NCBI GenBank assembly: GCA_046498285.1
Contig: JAWOBA010000175.1
Span: forward strand, 1-20,334
Direction of reading: 5' to 3'
Length of the DNA: 20,334 bases
Origin: B33-G16 sp046498285
GTDB taxonomy: Bacteria; Desulfobacterota; DSM-4660; Desulfatiglandales; B25-G16
Numbering within the stretch: position 1 is the first letter of the stretch; the number at the start of each line of letters is the position of its first letter. Shown one piece after another: positions 15,115-20,334 of the stretch. The notes under the pieces are model-generated. The model saw only the letters and a list, made by a program, of their open reading frames with translations. It did no database searches and was not told the DNA's origin. The position numbers and the translations under genes are program-made.

Positions 15115-18060
15115 TCACCATCCTCCTACCAGTGTCTTATCAAAAGGTTCACAATTCTTTGATGAAAATTTCACCGGAGAAGACCACGGGGGCTGGAAAT
15201 CCATTTGGTTTGGTCCGAGTGTTGTATCCAACGTCTGCACAGCTTGAGGATTGCTAAACAAATAGCCCTTCGCTTCTAATACCGACGAAGTTAAGGGCAC
15301 TTTGCCATAAACATCGTATTCAGGCATAGCTTTGTATTTTAAGCGTACCAGCACTGATATGGCTGGATAGCAATACTGTACACATTTATACGACACCGTT
15401 TCATATTTCTTTGTAACCCCGATCCACACCTCCTTCTTTCCTTGTGCTAATCCGATCACCTTCAGGCCATGGATTACACCTGGATCATTGACCCTGAATG
15501 TCATGGTACTTTTACCTTTAGGAATAATGCCATGGGGATACTCAAAGGGCCCGAGCGATCCGATAGAATATGTCTTTTGCCATGGGTAAGACCCTGTAGG
15601 ATCAAAATCATTATAATAGGCGTCTTTTGTGACATCGATAAAATAGTCACCAAGGTATAGACCTTTTAGATTCTTTGGAAAGACATAGCCCAACACTTTA
15701 ACTTCTGGAACCACAAGTGACCAGGCTGCCGCAGCATTCTTGTAGGCTTTTGGATCCAGAGAAGCCTCGAACTTGAAAGGCTTATTTGCCTGGATCTCTA
15801 ATACGATGTCTACATAAGATAAGCGTGCATAAGAGCCGTATGCACCAGAAAGAGTATATGCTTTTGGATTCAAGGATTTAATCATGGCAGTGATCTTAAG
15901 GGGTTCGACTCCTGAAGGAGGAAAGTAGGCATTTGTTGCCCTGACAGGCTTGTCCCTGTCTTTCTTTGTCTGGCTTAAAAGTGTTGTGGGTTTTTGGTCC
16001 TTGAGGAAGACTGGGGGCTTGGGTACCCACACCGTGAATGGGTCGCTTAAACCATAGTACAGGCCATCTGCGGTCTCCACGCGTACGACGTATTGGCCAT
16101 CGTGAATGGTGGTGGAAGGGTTCAGCGGTTGCCAGTCGAGAGAGCCAAAGAAAGCGGCGGGAGCGGCCCCAGGTGCAGAAGTCGTAGCTACTGTGGCACC
16201 GGTAGAGTCATGCAGTTTGAGGGTGAATCCGGGTGGCTTATAACCCATGGCTTGATTGTCCAGCAGCTCTTGATCCAATCTCCAGTCCACAAAACGCTGA
16301 AAGCCACCCGTGGCGGCCCACTTGTCCAGTTTATCAGGTTGGGAGACGGAGATGACCTTCTTGGGGCTTGCTGGTTGTGCCAGAATTTGAAAAGACTCGC
16401 TGTCTGCCGCGTATTGACCATCCTGGCTGGCGAGCCGAACCATATAGCTACCAGGAGGCAGGTTGGAAGGAATGGTCCAGGAGTAATTTTCGGCGTGACC
16501 ATAAATCGTAATGTAATCGTTGATAACTGCAATCTTCTGGACTTGGGCACCGCTCTTAAGCAGCCATAGTTCAGCCTTTTCCTGGCTCTTCTGCGCCCAT
16601 TTGGCATAGGGAAAATGGGTGAGCCACTGGATGGCGTAGGTACACCCGCGTACCCAGGAAACTACCTTTGTGGGCACCAATATCTGGAGACCCTCCTCCC
16701 GGATATCAAAGTAAGCGCTGCCGTCTGCATACAGGCCATCGGAGGTGGTCACCTTGACCAAGTATCTGCCAACAGGCAAGTTCGGGGGAATATCCCACAC
16801 AGCCTTGAAATACATTTTACCCCCACCTGAGCTGCTTTTCTGGCTTTTGGGGGAAATTGTCATGATCTTTTTCTTATACTGGTAAAGGTCCAGGATAAAC
16901 GTGGCAGCGGAAAGGCCGGAAGTTACGCTCCAATCTATCCTCATCTCATACCCCCGGATTTCAGCGAGCTTTCCCGTCGGATACGTCACCTCCAGTGCTT
17001 CAAGGGTAGCGTCGAGAGGAGTCAAACCTAGGGAATTAGATTTCCCGCCAGGCTCAACCCGCCTAATTCCTTTACTCACCTGCCTCTTCTCCATCCCCAC
17101 CCCTGGATGAGAGGCCTCTTTCACGGTCACCTTAGCTATGCCCATCCTCCTGCCCCCGAAAGAAAGAAGAACCGTGCGAATCCCGGGTCTGGCTATCTTT
17201 TCTACACACACCTGAAGGGCAGCACTTTTTTTAAATCTGGATACCTTGAACGATTCTACCTCGATGCCGGGGCCAAAACTGAGGGACATCCCTTCATCAA
17301 GGTTGCTGCCGGTTAGGGTCAGTTCATATGTTTGCCCCTGAACCAGGGTGTCCGGCCTCACCGATGTGATTTGAGGGATGAGGGAGGCCTTCAAAGGGGG
17401 TTTATGGGCGAGTTTCAACCGTGCTATCCTTGATGGCTCCTTTTCAGTCACTCTCTTCTCTATGACCTTCTTCTGTGCTGGTTTTAGTTCTGCTACCTTG
17501 GGAACTGGTTTCTTCTCTATGGCCTTCACCTTTGCCTTTTTCACCGTCCGTACAGGAAGGGAGGCAATGGTTATGGTTTCTTTCATGCTATTGTTTCTGT
17601 CATTGGTCTCGGCAATGGTATTATGGGGATCAACTACTGCTGTAATGGTATATCTTCCTTCTTGCTCTGCCCGGAATGGTATCGTTGCTGCCTGGCTGGA
17701 ATTGGGTTTGATGCCTCTGATGGTGTCACTGCCTACCTGCCTTTTATCTACATAGAAATGTACGGTGACCCCGCTCAGGGAATGAGTCCCTTTGTGGGAG
17801 ATGGTAGCTGAAATGGTTACATCGTCTCCTGTAAAGATCTTTCTTTTGCTTACCGTAAGGCGGCTTATGGTCAGGTCGGGTTTTTCCACAGCCTTGCGAA
17901 TCTTCTCTGCCGGGACCCTCCTCTCCATCTTCTCAGTCTTATCCAGCTGTTTCCTCTCCATTGTTTTGGGGGTCATTCTCGCTGCCTGGCCGGAGAGGAC
18001 ATACGTGCATGATATAATCATCATGAGAGAAAGGAATGGGATGATAGCGTTTCTTTTCAT
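15115..18060 (-). CDS. Large exported CARDB / Ig-like / KNH-domain surface protein
   Basis: The start at 18060 (MKRNAIIPFL) has AAGGAGG upstream. The frame is open 18 codons further to 18114 without a ribosome site. The product has 981 residues. The N-terminus is a signal peptide with lipobox-like IISC (Cys18), so it may be a lipoprotein. A CARDB domain (about 61-165) ends in the typical VDPHNTIAETNDRNNS. A Lys/Pro-rich linker follows (about 170-225), then an IPT/TIG-like Ig domain (about 229-313, ITSVRPDTLVQGQTYELTLT). At least three repeats of KNH/Kre9-type or GPI-anchored-family-like domains follow, marked by WDIPPNLPVGRYLVKVTTSD, WTIPSNLPPGSYMVRLASQD and GQYVVRVETADGLYYG. The last ~260 residues are unassigned. 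Such architecture suggests adhesion or envelope scaffolding. Confidence 0.82.
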   Translation of the reverse strand: MKRNAIIPFLSLMMIISCTYVLSGQAARMTPKTMERKQLDKTEKMERRVPAEKIRKAVEKPDLTISRLTVSKRKIFTGDDVTISATISHKGTHSLSGVTVHFYVDKRQVGSDTIRGIKPNSSQAATIPFRAEQEGRYTITAVVDPHNTIAETNDRNNSMKETITIASLPVRTVKKAKVKAIEKKPVPKVAELKPAQKKVIEKRVTEKEPSRIARLKLAHKPPLKASLIPQITSVRPDTLVQGQTYELTLTGSNLDEGMSLSFGPGIEVESFKVSRFKKSAALQVCVEKIARPGIRTVLLSFGGRRMGIAKVTVKEASHPGVGMEKRQVSKGIRRVEPGGKSNSLGLTPLDATLEALEVTYPTGKLAEIRGYEMRIDWSVTSGLSAATFILDLYQYKKKIMTISPKSQKSSSGGGKMYFKAVWDIPPNLPVGRYLVKVTTSDGLYADGSAYFDIREEGLQILVPTKVVSWVRGCTYAIQWLTHFPYAKWAQKSQEKAELWLLKSGAQVQKIAVINDYITIYGHAENYSWTIPSNLPPGSYMVRLASQDGQYAADSESFQILAQPASPKKVISVSQPDKLDKWAATGGFQRFVDWRLDQELLDNQAMGYKPPGFTLKLHDSTGATVATTSAPGAAPAAFFGSLDWQPLNPSTTIHDGQYVVRVETADGLYYGLSDPFTVWVPKPPVFLKDQKPTTLLSQTKKDRDKPVRATNAYFPPSGVEPLKITAMIKSLNPKAYTLSGAYGSYARLSYVDIVLEIQANKPFKFEASLDPKAYKNAAAAWSLVVPEVKVLGYVFPKNLKGLYLGDYFIDVTKDAYYNDFDPTGSYPWQKTYSIGSLGPFEYPHGIIPKGKSTMTFRVNDPGVIHGLKVIGLAQGKKEVWIGVTKKYETVSYKCVQYCYPAISVLVRLKYKAMPEYDVYGKVPLTSSVLEAKGYLFSNPQAVQTLDTTLGPNQMDFQPPWSSPVKFSSKNCEPFDKTLVGGW

Positions 18061-18100
18061 ACGGGCCTCCTTATGATGGTGGATGGTTTTTCTGTAGTAT

Positions 18101-18129
18101 CCTATAGCGATCATACTTTATGCTTACAA
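18101..18129 (-). promoter_or_regulatory. Weak candidate promoter for the large surface protein
   Basis: On the minus strand TTGTAA is followed 17 nt later by TATAGG, about 40 bp before the start codon at 18060. Each box matches the sigma-70 consensus at only four of six positions. The gene could equally be read from upstream. Confidence 0.25.
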
Positions 18130-18147
18130 AAAAAACATCTTCATCAA

Positions 18148-18885
18148 TTAGTTATCACTCTTTTTCGCCCAACGGAAACGAAAGACCTCGCTCCGGGAAA
18201 TAGTTTTACAATCGGCATCTGTTCCTGTAACCTGCCAAAGGTATTCATCGCCTTCAGAAAATATTCTATTCGCCACCATGGCACCCAAGCTATAATGAGA
18301 CGTAGTAATAAGGGCAGAAAACAACGGCTTCTCCTTTTGCATTTTTTTAAACTCAATACAATACGTGTTCATATTTTCGTGGTGAAACCATGTAAAATTC
18401 ACTGGCGCAGACGCGAGGTTAGCCCCATCCGGAGGGGTATGCAGGGTGATGGCCAATTTCTTGCAATATGTTTCGGCAGTGACAAAATATACCGCTACGG
18501 GAAAAGCAATATCTTGTTTCGGCTTGGTAACCACGAACCTCACCCGGTGCGCCCCGACTGAGGTGGTAGGCAGCTCCGGGATTTTGGGACTGGCCAGGGA
18601 TTTTGGTGTTTCGGTGGGAATCAGGTGCTCGCTTACGCGACCGATAATCCTTCCGTCTACTTCCCAGTAGCCCTGGAGAAGTCCGGTACCTTGAAATTTA
18701 ATATCTGCAAAGATACGGAGATTCGGGTGCTGTCTCTTTACAGTGATTTCCGCATGGTTATTGGGGAAGTACAGATGCACCCGGGTAAGGCGTAGCTCGG
18801 TGGCAGCAGCGTGGACAGGTTTTATCGGCAGCCACACTGCTGTCACGAGGAGTAAAATCAGTGAAAAACCCAGTAATCTTTTCAT
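18148..18885 (-). CDS. Exported protein of unknown function
   Basis: This 245-residue protein has a classic Sec signal peptide (KRLLGFSLILLLVTAVWLPI) and probable cleavage after VHA at about residue 26. GAGGGG precedes the ATG. The mature part looks all-beta. A first domain (about 30-140) contains GYWEVDGRIIGRVSEHL and HRVRFVVTKP, as in Ig-like domains describing a width or vector. A second (about 145-240) has the fibronectin-III-like pattern TPPDGANLASAPVNFTW...YLWQVTGTD...FRFRW. Cys residues near 143, 180 and 229 might pair in the periplasm. It lies 87 bp upstream of the large surface protein on the same strand, so the two may be co-expressed. No catalytic motif is visible. Confidence 0.8.
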   Translation of the reverse strand: MKRLLGFSLILLLVTAVWLPIKPVHAAATELRLTRVHLYFPNNHAEITVKRQHPNLRIFADIKFQGTGLLQGYWEVDGRIIGRVSEHLIPTETPKSLASPKIPELPTTSVGAHRVRFVVTKPKQDIAFPVAVYFVTAETYCKKLAITLHTPPDGANLASAPVNFTWFHHENMNTYCIEFKKMQKEKPLFSALITTSHYSLGAMVANRIFSEGDEYLWQVTGTDADCKTISRSEVFRFRWAKKSDN

Positions 18886-19123
18886 GATGTTCCCCTCATT
18901 CTTCGTTTTAAAAGCAAGCCCCTTCGGGAATTGGGAGGCAGGGCTTTGGAGTATTGATCAGGTTTTTCAGCAGCAACCGGTCTTATACTGTTCTCATATG
19001 CTTTCATAGTATGATACCCAAACCAAATGAAAGGCACGGTCTATTCACCTGATTTTGATGCGTGCAATTTAATCTATTGTTCATGACGTTATCGCCTTAT
19101 TCCATTCGGTAATGCAGGTTCGT

Positions 19124-20260
19124 TTAGTCAATAATATCCAAGTGCAATGTTATAACCGGAGGATCTGCCCATTCTTCAAAATCTCCTTCAAAACTAATTT
19201 CTATGTCGCTGTCTTCAGGTAGGAGAGGATGATCCCCGTAGCTCACCGGTGGTGCATACAAGCAAAAACCACCAACTCGGTTGAGTGTATCAAAATCACG
19301 ATCTTCTTCAAGAATCATTTCATCATGATACTCAGGTTCCAGTCGACGGCTGTCCGCAGCAATCCAGTAACCTTTTTGGCGTATTCTCACCGAGCCGCTG
19401 GCAGGGAACGATCCGCAATTACGTAGCGCACAACAAAAAACCCTGGTGCCAGCACCTCCCCTTACTGTAGATCCATCGCCAAGAACGTTCCCAAACGAAT
19501 CAGTTACGTATGCCTTACCGATTCTCACCGGAGGATAGACCATCTGCCACTTTGTATTATGATCTTCATCAGTTTCGTCAACGCGATTGTCCGAGTCAAT
19601 AGTAACCCGAAAATAAGCCCCGCAGTCAGAGTGTGAAAGATCAGCTCCGAGATCCTCCAAGCTGCCAAGTGTTACGGGTCCACCCCCGGCGGGGATCGAT
19701 ACCGTCACCCGTCTCGATGAGATTGGTCTCCCATCTTCCGTGAGCCTTTCCACCATGAATTCAACAGCACCATGGAAGCCACCATCAGAACGAATGTTGG
19801 CAATAAGATTGTGCAGATCCGAAGACAAAGACGGGATAGAAAGATCCACAGCCGCACTCTCCTGCACGATGGTAAAATTAAAGCTTCCATCATCCGTGTA
19901 ACTCAGTCCGCTGACCCTGATCTTGTAGTCTCCCTCTTCTATTATATCTTCCGGAACGGTCCAGAGGGTACTATGCTCCAGCCATGTCAGCCCTGCTTGG
20001 CTTACTTCGCTTACCTCACAGGCTGCCGGTGTGAAGCTGCGATCGATTCGATAGCCCCATGAAGGATTGTATTTCAATAGGGTGACCAGCCACGTACCCG
20101 GTATCGTGTCTCCGCCGGCAAAAAACCGCCAGCGGATAGCATGCTCACTGCCGGCTCGCCAGTACTCTCCCCCCATTCCCGGTGAAAGAACCTGCAATCT
20201 GGCTTCAGCGGGAATCCCGTCGTCGTTCGTGACCAGGATGTGGGGTCTCTCAGGCGTCAC
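19124..20260 (-). CDS. KNH/CARDB-domain protein with SurE-like N-terminus, no signal peptide
   Basis: The frame gives 378 residues from a GTG at 20260; no ribosome site precedes it. The first 16 residues (MTPERPHILVTNDDGI) match the start of SurE, the survival-protein nucleotidase, including the ILVTNDDG metal-binding motif. From residue 22 it becomes a different protein: a KNH/Kre9-like domain (LQVLSPGMGGEYWRAGSEH...WTVP...GDYKIRVSG, about 22-130), then a CARDB-like domain (about 138-238) ending IDSDNRVDETDEDHN. The remainder (about 245-378) is beta-rich and unassigned. The domains are normally exported, yet no signal peptide is present. The frame stays open upstream to a TGA at 20315-20317. 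Base composition is richer in GC than the rest of the window. A deletion fusion or assembly join is possible. Confidence 0.65.
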   Translation of the reverse strand: MTPERPHILVTNDDGIPAEARLQVLSPGMGGEYWRAGSEHAIRWRFFAGGDTIPGTWLVTLLKYNPSWGYRIDRSFTPAACEVSEVSQAGLTWLEHSTLWTVPEDIIEEGDYKIRVSGLSYTDDGSFNFTIVQESAAVDLSIPSLSSDLHNLIANIRSDGGFHGAVEFMVERLTEDGRPISSRRVTVSIPAGGGPVTLGSLEDLGADLSHSDCGAYFRVTIDSDNRVDETDEDHNTKWQMVYPPVRIGKAYVTDSFGNVLGDGSTVRGGAGTRVFCCALRNCGSFPASGSVRIRQKGYWIAADSRRLEPEYHDEMILEEDRDFDTLNRVGGFCLYAPPVSYGDHPLLPEDSDIEISFEGDFEEWADPPVITLHLDIID

Positions 20261-20294
20261 CGATGGGATACTCGTGGGGATAAGACCGTCACCG

Positions 20295-20334
20295 TCACGG
20301 GACGACCCGGACCGTCACCAGGTTGCTCTTGGTC
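20295..20334 (-). CDS. Possible 3' end of an upstream surface-protein gene (partial)
   Basis: At the window edge one minus-strand frame reads TKSNLVTVRVVP and stops at TGA (20295-20297). The sequence has the beta-strand look of the last strand of an Ig-like or CARDB domain. If real, it is the tail of another exported protein gene just upstream. Thirteen codons are too few for certainty. Confidence 0.25.
   Translation of the reverse strand, partial: TKSNLVTVRVVP

Noticed and set aside
16093..16607. Long open frames on both strands within the large surface-protein gene (158 and 139 codons)
   Set aside because: They lie inside a continuous minus-strand gene with clear domains. Their composition (Arg, Pro and Ser-rich) is that of shadow frames.

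Overview
The window reads as chromosomal DNA of a Gram-negative-type bacterium. The genes encode proteins with Sec signal peptides, a LysM wall-binding protein, a likely lipoprotein and strong Shine-Dalgarno sites of the AAGGAGG type. The base composition is moderately AT-rich, except for the last 1.2 kb, which is visibly richer in GC. The gene content (acyl-CoA dehydrogenase, TSUP transporter, exported CARDB and KNH/Kre9-like domain proteins, J-domain protein with an RG-rich tail, charged coiled-coil protein) and the many non-coding palindromic repeats would suit a Desulfobacterota-like anaerobe. That placement is an impression from family resemblance, not a demonstrated assignment.

Layout. 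Positions 17-385 hold a first palindromic repeat. Positions 463-6073 carry four plus-strand genes: a LysM protein, a coiled-coil protein, a TSUP/TauE-family membrane transporter and the bifunctional NAD(P)HX repair enzyme Nnr. Positions 6162-6540 hold a second repeat block. An acyl-CoA dehydrogenase follows on the minus strand (7928-6681). Positions 8088-8546 contain a coding-like frame broken by two amber codons. A small Cys-rich protein lies at 8648-8890. Positions 8891-10100 are a gene-free stretch ending in a nested cluster of the same repeats. A J-domain protein (10212-10769) converges on a minus-strand run of transketolase (14199-12166), a cupin (12054-11740) and a DUF89 damage-control phosphatase-like protein (11637-10792). 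Positions 14358-15009 are a graveyard: a remnant of an IS1634-like transposase, a fragment of a SAM methyltransferase and a fourth repeat copy. Positions 15115-20260 hold three minus-strand genes for exported, multi-domain adhesin-like proteins. The most upstream of these begins with a SurE-like peptide instead of a signal peptide.

How things work together. Two genes belong to metabolite repair: Nnr repairs hydrated NAD(P)H, and DUF89 proteins hydrolyse damaged or surplus phosphometabolites. The DUF89 gene sits downstream of transketolase and a cupin, which suggests a sugar-phosphate housekeeping unit. The three exported proteins share Ig-like and KNH domains and probably serve the cell surface together.

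The most notable structure is the repeat family. It is a roughly 280-370 bp element with terminal inverted repeat GAGACCTTTG...CAAAGGTCTC, several internal matching arms that could fold the whole unit into one long hairpin, and a second palindromic module inserted in some copies. It recurs at four loci in 20 kb, once in nested form, and has no convincing coding capacity.
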